Positions 1 through 6,758 are shown, counted from the first letter of the stretch. The stretch is DNA of 7,856 nucleotides from an uncultured Lachnospira sp. (GCA_900772425.1 CAAHEK010000016.1:1-7856); one strand, 5' to 3'. Program-made: numbers and translations. The notes: generated by a model from the sequence alone, not told the origin.

Positions 1-1
1 A

Positions 2-196
2 CAGGATACAAGAATAAATATGAGCCGCGATTTTTATAAGGCAGCCAAAGAAAAAGGCTTTAATATTGATTATTATGAATCTTGCGGTGGACATGATTTT
101 GAATACTGGGATAAATGTATACACGAAACAATAGAGATAATAAAGGAAAGTGAATACAGGAAGGAAGATATTTATGGCAACAATAATGAAGGTTAA
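2..196 (+). CDS. Esterase / alpha-beta hydrolase, C-terminal fragment (5' end outside window)
   Basis: An open frame enters from the left edge (first full codon at base 2) and gives 64 residues before TAA at 194-196. The fragment contains a GGHDFEYW motif at about residues 29-36, followed by an amphipathic C-terminal helix (HETIEII). In the esterase D / tributyrin esterase / acetyl esterase group of alpha/beta hydrolases, a GGHxxxxW segment carries the catalytic histidine and the protein ends about 20-30 residues later, as here. The nucleophile and acid residues lie outside the window, so activity cannot be judged. The 3' end overlaps the next gene by 23 bases, which implies co-transcription and probably translational coupling. 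The downstream gene belongs to the same superfamily, so the pair looks like a tandem duplication. The substrate is unknown; small acyl or acetyl esters are the family's usual targets. Confidence 0.75.
   Translation, partial: QDTRINMSRDFYKAAKEKGFNIDYYESCGGHDFEYWDKCIHETIEIIKESEYRKEDIYGNNNEG
158..168 (+). promoter_or_regulatory. Ribosome binding site that fixes the esterase start at 174
   Basis: The purine-rich stretch AGGAAGGAAGA lies inside the 3' end of the preceding gene. Its AAGGA core ends about eight bases before ATG 174, an ideal spacing. It favours ATG 174 over the upstream in-frame GTG at 150 and over a second ATG at 186. Confidence 0.7.
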
Positions 197-947
197 TCAT
201 TTTTCAATATATCTTAAACATAATATGGATTGTACCGTAATTCTTCCAAATGGTATTAAGGAAAATGAAGAAATACCTGTTATCTGGCTGTATCATGGAG
301 GCAGTGGTGACCATACATCATGGTTATATCATTCACCAATATGTGAATATGCAGACGAATACAGAATTGCTGCGGTACTTCCCAATGTACATAATTCATG
401 TTTCGTGGATATGAATATAGGTGATAAATACGGAACATATGTAGGAAAAGAGCTATACGGCATAATACATAATATGTTTCCGAGGTTATCTAAAAAAAGA
501 GAAGATAATTATATTGCAGGATTTTCTAACGGAGGATACGGAAGCCTGCATATAGCATTAAAATATCCTAAAAAATATGGATGTGTCGGAGCATTTTCAG
601 CAGGAGATAAGGCGGATTCCGACTTTCCAAATGATGGAGGAGCCAAATCCATTACAAGAATACAGCTGTATGGTGATAATGATATACATGATACAGAATA
701 TTGCCTGACATATCAGGCAGACAGGCTTATTGAAAGTGAGAGTATAAAGCCTAAAATATATCATGCATGCGGAAATCTTGATCCATGGCTTGACATGAAC
801 CATATTGTGAGAGATTATTTTAATAGTCATAAAGAATTTGATTATGTTTATGATGAAATTGAAAATATCGGACATGAATGGAAATTCTGGAGAGAAGAAT
901 TAAGAAGATTTCTTGAATATACAGGATTAACTAACAATAATAAATAA
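174..947 (+). CDS. Alpha/beta-hydrolase esterase (esterase D / acetyl esterase family)
   Basis: A 257-residue protein, close to the family's usual 250-280. The start is taken as ATG 174 because an AAGGAAG ribosome binding site (161-167) sits just upstream and the resulting N-terminus (MATIMKVNHFSIYL) resembles family starts. A GTG at 150 would add eight residues and has no comparable site. Visible motifs are the oxyanion-loop HGGSGD (residues 41-46), the nucleophile elbow GFSNGG with Ser118, an acid candidate Asp203 in GNLDPWL, and catalytic His234 in IGHEW, so a complete Ser-Asp-His triad is likely. The elbow residue after Ser is Asn where many relatives have Met. No signal peptide is seen, so it is probably cytoplasmic. 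It overlaps the preceding esterase gene by 23 bases and lies 36 bases upstream of the fumarase genes with no terminator between. Likely role: hydrolysis of short-chain acyl or acetyl esters; the real substrate is not known. Confidence 0.88.
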   Translation: MATIMKVNHFSIYLKHNMDCTVILPNGIKENEEIPVIWLYHGGSGDHTSWLYHSPICEYADEYRIAAVLPNVHNSCFVDMNIGDKYGTYVGKELYGIIHNMFPRLSKKREDNYIAGFSNGGYGSLHIALKYPKKYGCVGAFSAGDKADSDFPNDGGAKSITRIQLYGDNDIHDTEYCLTYQADRLIESESIKPKIYHACGNLDPWLDMNHIVRDYFNSHKEFDYVYDEIENIGHEWKFWREELRRFLEYTGLTNNNK

Positions 948-970
948 ATATTATCAACAAATCAATAACG

Positions 971-977
971 GAAAGGA
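971..977 (+). promoter_or_regulatory. Ribosome binding site for the fumarase alpha gene
   Basis: GAAAGGA stands just before two consecutive ATG codons, at 981 and 984. The spacing is 3 bases to the first and 6 to the second. The second ATG also gives the N-terminus MREVNVQEIT, which matches how class I fumarase alpha subunits usually begin, so 984 is preferred. Confidence 0.6.
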
Positions 978-983
978 TTAATG

Positions 984-1826
984 ATGAGAGAAGTAAATGT
1001 ACAGGAGATAACAGATAATATTAAGGAAATGTGCATAGAAGCTAACCATTTTCTTACAGATGACATGAAAAATGTATTTGAAAAAGCTGTAAATGAAGAA
1101 GAAGCACCTCTTGGCAAACAGGTATTAAAGCAGCTTGAGGAAAATTTAAAAATAGCCGGAGAGGACATGATACCTATATGTCAGGATACAGGAATGGCAG
1201 TAGTTTTCATAAATGTAGGTCAGGATGTACATTTTACAGACGGAAACATCACAGATGCCATTAATGAAGGCGTAAGAAGAGGATATGTGGATGGTTATCT
1301 TAGGAAATCTGTTGTTAAGGATCCTATATACAGAGAAAATACTAAAGATAATACACCTGCGGTAATACATTTTAACATAGTTCCGGGAGATAAGGTTGAT
1401 ATAACAGTTGCCCCTAAGGGATTCGGAAGTGAAAATATGAGCAGAGTATTTATGCTCAAGCCGGCTGACGGAATTGAAGGAGTAAAAGAGGCAATACTTA
1501 CTGCAGTAAGAGATGCCGGACCAAATGCCTGTCCACCTATGGTAGTAGGCGTAGGAATTGGTGGAACATTTGAAAAATGTGCTTACCTTGCAAAGAAGGC
1601 TCTTACAAGAAATGTATTGGAACATTCAGGCATAGAATATGTTAAGGAGCTGGAAGAAGAAATGCTTGATAAAATTAATAAGCTTGGAATTGGTCCTGGA
1701 GGTCTTGGTGGAACCAAAACAGCACTTGCTGTAAATATAGAAACATATCCAACACATATTGCCGGACTTCCGGTTGCAGTAAATATCTGTTGCCATGTAA
1801 ACAGACATTCACACAGAACAATATAG
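984..1826 (+). CDS. fumA: Fumarate hydratase, class I (iron-sulfur), alpha subunit
   Basis: A 280-residue protein matching the N-terminal half of class I [4Fe-4S] fumarases and the alpha subunit of L(+)-tartrate dehydratase. Conserved segments are PICQDTG (Cys66), KGFGSENMS (about 145-153), NACPPMVVGVGIGG (Cys183), GPGGLGGTKTALAV (about 238-250) and the C-terminal NICCHVNRHS (Cys269/Cys270). Three cysteines in these positions hold the catalytic cluster in the family. With the beta subunit encoded 37 bases downstream, it interconverts fumarate and L-malate in the cytoplasm, probably in an incomplete, reductive branch of the TCA cycle in an anaerobe. ATG 981, one codon earlier, is the alternative start. 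The sequence alone does not rule out tartrate dehydratase; fumarase is preferred because split fumarases of this kind are common in Clostridia. The enzyme class is expected to be oxygen-sensitive. There is no terminator between this gene and the upstream esterase, so one operon is possible. Confidence 0.93.
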   Translation: MREVNVQEITDNIKEMCIEANHFLTDDMKNVFEKAVNEEEAPLGKQVLKQLEENLKIAGEDMIPICQDTGMAVVFINVGQDVHFTDGNITDAINEGVRRGYVDGYLRKSVVKDPIYRENTKDNTPAVIHFNIVPGDKVDITVAPKGFGSENMSRVFMLKPADGIEGVKEAILTAVRDAGPNACPPMVVGVGIGGTFEKCAYLAKKALTRNVLEHSGIEYVKELEEEMLDKINKLGIGPGGLGGTKTALAVNIETYPTHIAGLPVAVNICCHVNRHSHRTI

Positions 1827-1863
1827 AGGTTATATAATTTTTATCACAGAAAAGAGGATTAAA

Positions 1864-2415
1864 ATGGATAAATATATAAATGCACCAATAAGCGATGAAA
1901 CAGCAGCTTCATTAAGAGCAGGAGACTATGTATATATAACAGGTACTATTTACACAGCAAGAGATGCTGCACATAAGAGAATGGCAGAGGCTTTGGCAGA
2001 GGGTGAAAAACTTCCGATAGACATGAAAAATAATATAATATATTATATGGGACCATCACCTGCAAGAGAGGGAAGACCTATAGGTTCTGCCGGTCCTACA
2101 ACAGCAAGCCGAATGGATAAATATGCACCTGATTTATTAGACCTTGGCTTAAAGGGAATGATAGGAAAAGGAAAAAGAACCCAGGCTGTAAAGGATGCAA
2201 TTATAAGAAATAAAGCAGTATATTTTGCGGCAGTAGGAGGAGCAGGAGCTATCCTTTCAAAATGTATTAAAAAATCAGATGTCATAGCATATGACGATTT
2301 GGGAACAGAAGCAATAAGAAAACTGGAAGTTGAGAATTTCCCGGTTGTTGTTGTAATGGATTGTGAAGGAAACAACCTGTATGAAACAGCAATACAAAAA
2401 TATAAAAGAGATTAA
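1864..2415 (+). CDS. fumB: Fumarate hydratase, class I (iron-sulfur), beta subunit
   Basis: A 183-residue protein of normal length for the separate beta subunit, corresponding to the C-terminal half of single-chain class I fumarases. Recognisable family blocks are TARDAAHKR (31-39), YMGPSPAREG (61-70), GSAGPTTASRMD (74-85), GKGKR (101-105) and the AAVGGAGA stretch (122-129). These contribute to substrate binding and catalysis beside the cluster held by the alpha subunit. ATG 1864 has an AGAGGA site at 1853-1858, spaced 5 bases. The 37-base gap after the alpha gene has no terminator or promoter, so the two are clearly co-transcribed, and the unit ends at the strong terminator at 2517-2562. As with the alpha subunit, L(+)-tartrate dehydratase beta is the alternative reading. 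The symbol follows the split-fumarase convention and does not mean E. coli FumB. Confidence 0.93.
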   Translation: MDKYINAPISDETAASLRAGDYVYITGTIYTARDAAHKRMAEALAEGEKLPIDMKNNIIYYMGPSPAREGRPIGSAGPTTASRMDKYAPDLLDLGLKGMIGKGKRTQAVKDAIIRNKAVYFAAVGGAGAILSKCIKKSDVIAYDDLGTEAIRKLEVENFPVVVVMDCEGNNLYETAIQKYKRD

Positions 2416-2516
2416 AAATATAAAATAAAAAACGTATTCAAAATTTTTATTAAGGATTTTATTTAATATATTTATAAAAATTTTTATGTATAAAAAAGAT
2501 AAATAATGCATAATAT

Positions 2517-2562
2517 GATTAGAGTGTCAAAAGGCAGATTTTGGCATTCTAATCTTTTTTTT
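2517..2562 (+). terminator. Strong intrinsic terminator of the esterase-fumarase unit
   Basis: Arms of 16 bases (2517-2532 and 2539-2554) pair completely, allowing two G-U wobbles, around a 6-base loop (GGCAGA). Eight consecutive T follow at 2555-2562. It lies 101 bases after the fumarase beta stop and 76 bases before the surface-protein start, separating the two transcription units. Confidence 0.93.
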
Positions 2563-2604
2563 CGCTGGCAGGGAGTTTTTTTATGCGCAAGGGGAAATAA
2601 AGTG

Positions 2605-2637
2605 ATGAAATTAATTTATATTCAGGGAGAGGAGTAG
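2605..2637 (+). other. Possible 10-codon leader ORF ahead of the surface-protein gene
   Basis: ATG 2605 opens a frame encoding MKLIYIQGEE that ends at TAG 2635-2637, one base before the surface-protein ATG. An AAGGGG element (2589-2594) lies 10 bases upstream. The last codons of the mini-ORF form the GGGAGAGGAG ribosome binding site of the large gene, so translation of one would overlap initiation of the other. It is very short and could be chance. No convincing sigma-A promoter was found between the terminator and this point. Confidence 0.15.
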
Positions 2638-2638
2638 C

Positions 2639-5600
2639 ATGAATAAGAGAAAATCCGCAAAAAGAATTTTGATTGGCATACTTGCAGTTATAATGGTAGC
2701 CGCAGGAATAATACCATTTATAACACAGAAAACCAATGCCGCAGAAACAAGTATTTCAGACAAGATTAGTCTTGTAACGGAAAATGAAACAAGAACATCA
2801 CAGACAGAAGGTTACAGTAAAGTTACATTTAAAGTAGAAAATGCAGAGGAAAAAGTAGTATACATTAAAAATCAGGATACCATTAAAATAGTGTCAACAG
2901 ATAAGAATTATGGTGTACTAGTAGGTGGAGCAGGAAACGATAATAAGATAAAAGAAGATTCTACAATTTATGTTAAATCCTATTCATACGAGGGAAAGAT
3001 TGATCTGGAAAAATCAATATCAGATGCTGAACCGGATGAAAATGGATATTATACATTGAATTTTAAGGCAAAATCTAAAAATCTTCCTGCCATAAAAAGT
3101 GAGGCACAAAGTGTAGTGCTTGTAATAGACCGTTCACTTAGTATGGCTTGTTCCGTTGATGCGGATGCGGATGCAGATCCGATGGCGTCAACATACGAAA
3201 AAACAAGATGGTATGCAATGACTAAGGCAATTGACAGCTTTCTTGACGAATTTCTTGCAGAGGGAAATAATAATAAAATAACAATTGTTTCATACTGTGG
3301 AAGAGTAGATGCAGCCTTAGAAGACAGCAGCAGTAAATCAGATATAATGAATTATATCAATAATATATATAACAAAGATAGATATGACAGTGATTATAAA
3401 AAATATAAAAATAATGTTTCACAGATAGAAAGAGGTCTTGGTAGTGGAACTAATATTCAGGCAGCACTTAATAAAGCAGCTGAGCTTCTTGGAAATAATG
3501 CCGCAGGCTCATCTGTAATACTTTTCACAGACGGAGCAGCAAATAATTATTCGGGTGACAAACTATTTAAAAAAGAAAGAGATAAAATAGACGGAGTTAT
3601 ATATAGCGGTTCAGAATCTTATATCAATTCGTCATATTATGCCAATAAGGCAGGTAATGATTTAAAGGCTAAGGGAGCAAATGTATATACAGTAGCTCTT
3701 ATGAATGGAATAAGTGAAAGTGACAACTTAAAAGATCAGATAAAGGCAGCACTTGGAAGAACTAATTTTACCTATGAAACAGTGTATAAAAATTCAGTAT
3801 TTGACTGGCGTAAAACAGTTGATTACAGAAATATAAAATTTACTGAAGGCGGATATGCAAAACAGTCATATACCGCAACTAATTTAAAAGAGCTTATAGA
3901 TTCATTTAAACAGATTGTAGCATCTATAACAGCCCTTCCTTTTGAGACTTCACAGGTAACAGATGCCTTAGACAGCCATTTTGAGCTTGTGCCGGGTCAG
4001 GAAGGTGTTAAAGATAATGGAGATGGAACATTTACAGTAACATATCCTGATGCAGTATCTTCAAATGAACAGACAATCTCAGTTAAAATTAAGGCAAAAG
4101 AAGGCTATGCAGGTTCATCATATACTAACAATGGTTGTGTATTTGAGGGAACAGTAGGAAATCTTACCTATACAGAAGAATTTGAGCAGAAGCCTGATGC
4201 CATTATTAAGCCTAACGCAGTTAACGATTCATACACCATTAATCAGGATGAAACATTAAATGCGTCAACAGTCCTTGAAAATGATGATAACGAGCTTGTG
4301 AATAATACAGGAAAAAATGTTTCATTAAAAGCAGTTAAGAAAACAGAAACAAAAAATGGAATAGTAACATTTAATGATGACGGAACATTTTCATATGTAC
4401 CTGATGAAGGCTTTAGTGGAAACGATTCATTTGAATATAATGTAGTTCTTACAGTTGATGGAAAGGAATATACAAAGTCAGCTGCAGTAAATATAGAGGT
4501 AATACCAAAATATGCGCTCACTATTAATTATCAGTATGCGGATGGAACAAAAGCCGTAGAAACGGTAACACAGACTGTTATAAGAGGTAATTCGACAACA
4601 GAGGTTATCTCGCCTGAAATTAAAGGTTATAAACCTGATATCGAAAAAGTTAAAGCAAAGGTTTTAACAGAAAATGAACAGGTAAATGTAATTTATATTA
4701 AAGATGATTCACAGACAAAGAAATTAACTTATAAGGTTGAGTATTATAAAGACGGAATTAATGATACAGCTGCAGATGTTGTGGAAGAAGTAACAAATGA
4801 TGTGTGGATAAATGATAATGTTTCACCGGTAAATGGGGATAAAATCAATACAACCGACAAATTTGGTGCAGGATATGAATTTGTAAAGACAAATCCAGGA
4901 ACAATTCCTGCTACTATAGAAGATAAGGGAATTATTAAAGTTTATTATAAAATATCAGAATATGATTATACAGTAAAATATGTTATTAAGGGAACAGACA
5001 CAGAAATAGCAGAAGGTTATACAAGAAAGGCAGAGTATGACTCAGAGGTTGGAGCAGATAAGAAGCATATTCCCAGATTTACAGCAGAAAATGCAGATGA
5101 GAAGATAAGAATAGGTACAGAAAAAAACATTTTAATTATAGAATACACAGCTAACGAGGTATCATATACAGTAAATTATCTGGAGAAAGATACTAACAAA
5201 GTTCTTGCCAAATCAAAGACTGTAAAGAGTGTATTCAGCGCAGAGGTTAATGAAGAGGCATTAGAAATAACAGGCTACGCTTATGATGAAAAAACTAAGT
5301 CTTTAATAATGAAGGAAAAAGACAATGTGATTAACTTCTATTATACAGCTAACAGTTATAATTACACTATTGAGTACTATTATGACAACAATAAAGATGA
5401 CTCGGCAACATTTACAGAAAAAGCAGCATTTAATTCAGAAATAATTAATTACGAGGATAAATCAAAGACCGGCTATGCATTATCAAAAGTAGAGGGAGTT
5501 CCTTTAAAAATATCCGAAGATGCAGCAAAAAATGTAATAAGAGTATATTATGAGCGTGAAGAGTACGCTTATACAATTAACTATTATTATGATGGAATCA

Positions 5601-6391
5601 AGGATGATAATGCAACAATAAAAGCAACATTAAAGTATGCTGAAAGCGTAAATGGTTATAAAGACAAGATAAAGACAGGATACAAGTTAGATAAGGTAAC
5701 AGGACTCACAGACGGTAAGTTAATTATCACAGAGGATCCTTCTAAAAATGTCATAGATGTGTATTATGTAAAAGATGCATTTGAATACACAGTAGAGTAT
5801 TACTATGACGGAATAATTAATGAGGATGCTACGGTTAAAGAAAAAGCAGAATACGGCAGTATTATAACTAAGTATGCTGATAAAAATATTACCGGATATA
5901 AGTTAGATAAGGTAACAGGACTTATAAACGGTGGACTTACAATTACAGAAAAGCCTGAAAATAATGTTATAAGAGTATATTATATACCTGACAATTATAA
6001 GGTAACTGTGCAGTACTATATAAATAATGTAATCAACAATGATTTGACATACACATTTGAAGCAGCGTATGGAAGTATTATCAACCAGTACAAGGAAGTA
6101 ACCATTCTTAATGCCGAGCTTAAGAGAGTAGAAAATCTTGGACTTAAAGTATCAGAGGACGAAACAAAAAATATTATAAAGGTATATTATACAGTACCTG
6201 AGGTAGGTTCGGACGAAGAAGAAATTAAAAAACCGGAAAAAGAGCCGGAGGTAGCAGCTAACGAAGAGGTGATTGAAACACCTCAGACTTCAGACCGCGC
6301 TGACATAATAATTCTTATGACAATTATGCTGGCATCAGGAGTAACAGCTGTCGCAGCAGGGAAAAAAGGAAAATTAACCAGACAGAAATAA
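2639..6391 (+). CDS. Large sortase-anchored surface adhesin: VWA, cadherin-like and MucBP-like repeats
   Basis: A 1250-residue secreted wall protein. A signal peptide (basic KRKSAKR, hydrophobic 9-27, cleavage near TNA/A at 34) is followed by a von Willebrand A domain (about 156-430). Its MIDAS motif DRSLS (164-168), Thr271 and Asp298 in FTDGA look intact, so it should bind a divalent metal and ligand. Next comes an Ig/pilin-like segment (about 435-520), then a cadherin/VCBS-like Big_9-type domain (about 527-622, with DGTFSYVPDEGFSGNDSFEY). About eight MucBP-like repeats span 625-1187; the last four are clear 69-72-residue tandem units. A charged linker (1190-1212), TPQTSD (1214-1219), a hydrophobic anchor (1221-1241) and a basic tail follow. 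ATG 2639 has a GGGAGAGGAG site ending 4 bases upstream. It is preceded by a terminator, so it is its own unit, but its promoter is not evident. Likely role: adhesion to mucin or other host or plant glycans; the ligand is unknown. No sortase gene lies in the window. Confidence 0.9.
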   Translation: MNKRKSAKRILIGILAVIMVAAGIIPFITQKTNAAETSISDKISLVTENETRTSQTEGYSKVTFKVENAEEKVVYIKNQDTIKIVSTDKNYGVLVGGAGNDNKIKEDSTIYVKSYSYEGKIDLEKSISDAEPDENGYYTLNFKAKSKNLPAIKSEAQSVVLVIDRSLSMACSVDADADADPMASTYEKTRWYAMTKAIDSFLDEFLAEGNNNKITIVSYCGRVDAALEDSSSKSDIMNYINNIYNKDRYDSDYKKYKNNVSQIERGLGSGTNIQAALNKAAELLGNNAAGSSVILFTDGAANNYSGDKLFKKERDKIDGVIYSGSESYINSSYYANKAGNDLKAKGANVYTVALMNGISESDNLKDQIKAALGRTNFTYETVYKNSVFDWRKTVDYRNIKFTEGGYAKQSYTATNLKELIDSFKQIVASITALPFETSQVTDALDSHFELVPGQEGVKDNGDGTFTVTYPDAVSSNEQTISVKIKAKEGYAGSSYTNNGCVFEGTVGNLTYTEEFEQKPDAIIKPNAVNDSYTINQDETLNASTVLENDDNELVNNTGKNVSLKAVKKTETKNGIVTFNDDGTFSYVPDEGFSGNDSFEYNVVLTVDGKEYTKSAAVNIEVIPKYALTINYQYADGTKAVETVTQTVIRGNSTTEVISPEIKGYKPDIEKVKAKVLTENEQVNVIYIKDDSQTKKLTYKVEYYKDGINDTAADVVEEVTNDVWINDNVSPVNGDKINTTDKFGAGYEFVKTNPGTIPATIEDKGIIKVYYKISEYDYTVKYVIKGTDTEIAEGYTRKAEYDSEVGADKKHIPRFTAENADEKIRIGTEKNILIIEYTANEVSYTVNYLEKDTNKVLAKSKTVKSVFSAEVNEEALEITGYAYDEKTKSLIMKEKDNVINFYYTANSYNYTIEYYYDNNKDDSATFTEKAAFNSEIINYEDKSKTGYALSKVEGVPLKISEDAAKNVIRVYYEREEYAYTINYYYDGIKDDNATIKATLKYAESVNGYKDKIKTGYKLDKVTGLTDGKLIITEDPSKNVIDVYYVKDAFEYTVEYYYDGIINEDATVKEKAEYGSIITKYADKNITGYKLDKVTGLINGGLTITEKPENNVIRVYYIPDNYKVTVQYYINNVINNDLTYTFEAAYGSIINQYKEVTILNAELKRVENLGLKVSEDETKNIIKVYYTVPEVGSDEEEIKKPEKEPEVAANEEVIETPQTSDRADIIILMTIMLASGVTAVAAGKKGKLTRQK
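3158..3181 (+). repeat. In-frame hexanucleotide repeat (GATGCN) inside the VWA domain
   Basis: GATGCG, GATGCG, GATGCA and GATCCG follow one another and encode Asp-Ala-Asp-Ala-Asp-Ala-Asp-Pro (residues 174-181), six residues after the MIDAS DxSxS motif. Copy-number change would keep the frame and alter the length of an acidic loop next to the metal site. Confidence 0.75.
5357..6199 (+). repeat. Four tandem MucBP-like coding repeats of 69-72 codons
   Basis: The units begin at residues 907, 975, 1047 and 1119 of the surface protein (bases 5357, 5561, 5777, 5993). Each opens with a Y-x-Y/V-T-V/I-x-Y-Y pattern, carries a central aromatic or glycine-rich segment (GYKLDKV in units 2 and 3) and ends in NVIxVYY or NIIKVYY. 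Units 2 and 3 agree at about 39 of 72 residues and share a 23-base identical block (5684-5706 and 5900-5922) exactly 216 bases apart. Earlier, more diverged repeats of the same kind precede them (residues 625-906). Confidence 0.85.
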
Positions 6392-6414
6392 TTATATACG
6401 GTATAATTTAATAT

Positions 6415-6474
6415 GAATTAATACAAATTAATACAAATTAATACGAATAAATATAAATCAGTATAAATTGATAT
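6415..6474 (+). repeat. 10-bp AT-rich tandem repeat downstream of the surface gene
   Basis: Six 10-base units follow in register. The first three are GAATTAATAC, AAATTAATAC and AAATTAATAC; the last three are degenerate (GAATAAATAT, AAATCAGTAT, AAATTGATAT). The period matches one helical turn, so the segment may be intrinsically curved. A short AT-rich inverted repeat (6390-6408) lies just before it, overlapping the surface gene's stop codon. Confidence 0.75.
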
Positions 6475-6485
6475 ACAAGAAAAAT

Positions 6486-6516
6486 GGGTGCTGGGTATCT
6501 TATTTATCCGGCACCC
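6486..6516 (+). terminator. Terminator-like hairpin after the surface-protein gene
   Basis: A 12-bp stem (6486-6497 with 6505-6516, including G-U pairs) closes a 7-base loop. It is GC-rich in an otherwise very AT-rich stretch. On the + strand only GGTTTATAAT follows, a weak U tract. On the - strand the hairpin is followed by a T run (ATTTTTC). It is the best candidate end for the surface-protein mRNA, but it could act better in the opposite direction. Confidence 0.6.
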
Positions 6517-6535
6517 GGTTTATAATAAAGATAAG

Positions 6536-6658
6536 ATAATGAAAACAGATAATAAATTTGAGGTAATAAAAATAGATAACAAATATGAGATAATGAAAAT
6601 AGATAATAGATTTGAGATAATAAAGATAGATAACAAATATGAGATAATAAAGATAGGG
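6536..6658 (+). repeat. 27-bp tandem repeat array with 54-bp higher-order period
   Basis: Four complete 27-base units occupy 6536-6562, 6563-6589, 6590-6616 and 6617-6643, and a fifth decays after about 15 bases. Units 1 and 3 end in GATTTGAG or AAATTTGAG, while 2 and 4 end in AACAAATATGAG, so 6536-6589 and 6590-6643 are a duplicated 54-bp pair differing at only four positions. Unit length is a multiple of three, which keeps frames open on both strands. The array lies between the surface-gene hairpin and the tRNA promoter, in a 443-base stretch (6392-6834) with no recognisable gene family. The rest, 6662-6729, is A-rich with nothing identifiable. Confidence 0.88.
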
Positions 6659-6661
6659 TAA
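6539..6661 (+). CDS. Possible 40-residue micro-protein made of 9-residue repeats
   Basis: ATG 6539 opens a frame running through the 27-bp array to TAA 6659-6661. The 40 residues fall into nine-residue units of the form K-I/T-D-N-K/R-F/Y-E-I/V-I/M, ending in KIG. Differences between units are synonymous (AAT/AAC, AAA/AAG) or mostly conservative (K/R, F/Y, I/V/M), as expected under coding constraint, though transitions alone could give the same picture. There is no good ribosome binding site: only AAAGATAAG precedes the ATG. The frame is open upstream to 6467 through the hairpin. It may be a real small gene, a decayed remnant of a longer repeat protein, or noncoding repeat DNA. I do not recognise a family. 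Confidence 0.2.
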   Translation: MKTDNKFEVIKIDNKYEIMKIDNRFEIIKIDNKYEIIKIG

Positions 6662-6729
6662 TAAAGATAAAATAATGAAATAAAGGAAAGTTTAAAAGAA
6701 AAAAAGAATAAAAAGACGGAATAAGTTGC

Positions 6730-6758
6730 TTGACAATATAGTATCTCTTTGATACAAT
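6730..6758 (+). promoter_or_regulatory. Near-consensus sigma-A promoter of tRNA-Ser
   Basis: TTGACA (6730-6735), a 17-base spacer and TACAAT (6753-6758, five of six consensus bases) predict a start at about 6765. A short hairpin TGCGT-TTA-ACGCA (6765-6777) begins right at the predicted +1. A leader of about 70 bases separates the start from the mature tRNA. Confidence 0.88.

Noticed and set aside
1146..1625. Long minus-strand frame opposite the fumarase alpha gene (159 codons)
   Set aside because: It is antisense to a well-supported conserved gene, rich in Tyr, Cys and Ser as expected for shadow frames, and lacks a ribosome binding site.
2416..2516. Promoter (CATAAT near 2509) for the adhesin upstream of the terminator
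   Set aside because: There is no -35 at the proper distance, and the transcript would meet the strong terminator immediately. The hexamer is expected by chance in such AT-rich DNA.
6536..6643. CRISPR array
   Set aside because: The 27-bp units are directly contiguous with no unique spacers, the repeats are not palindromic, and no cas genes are nearby.
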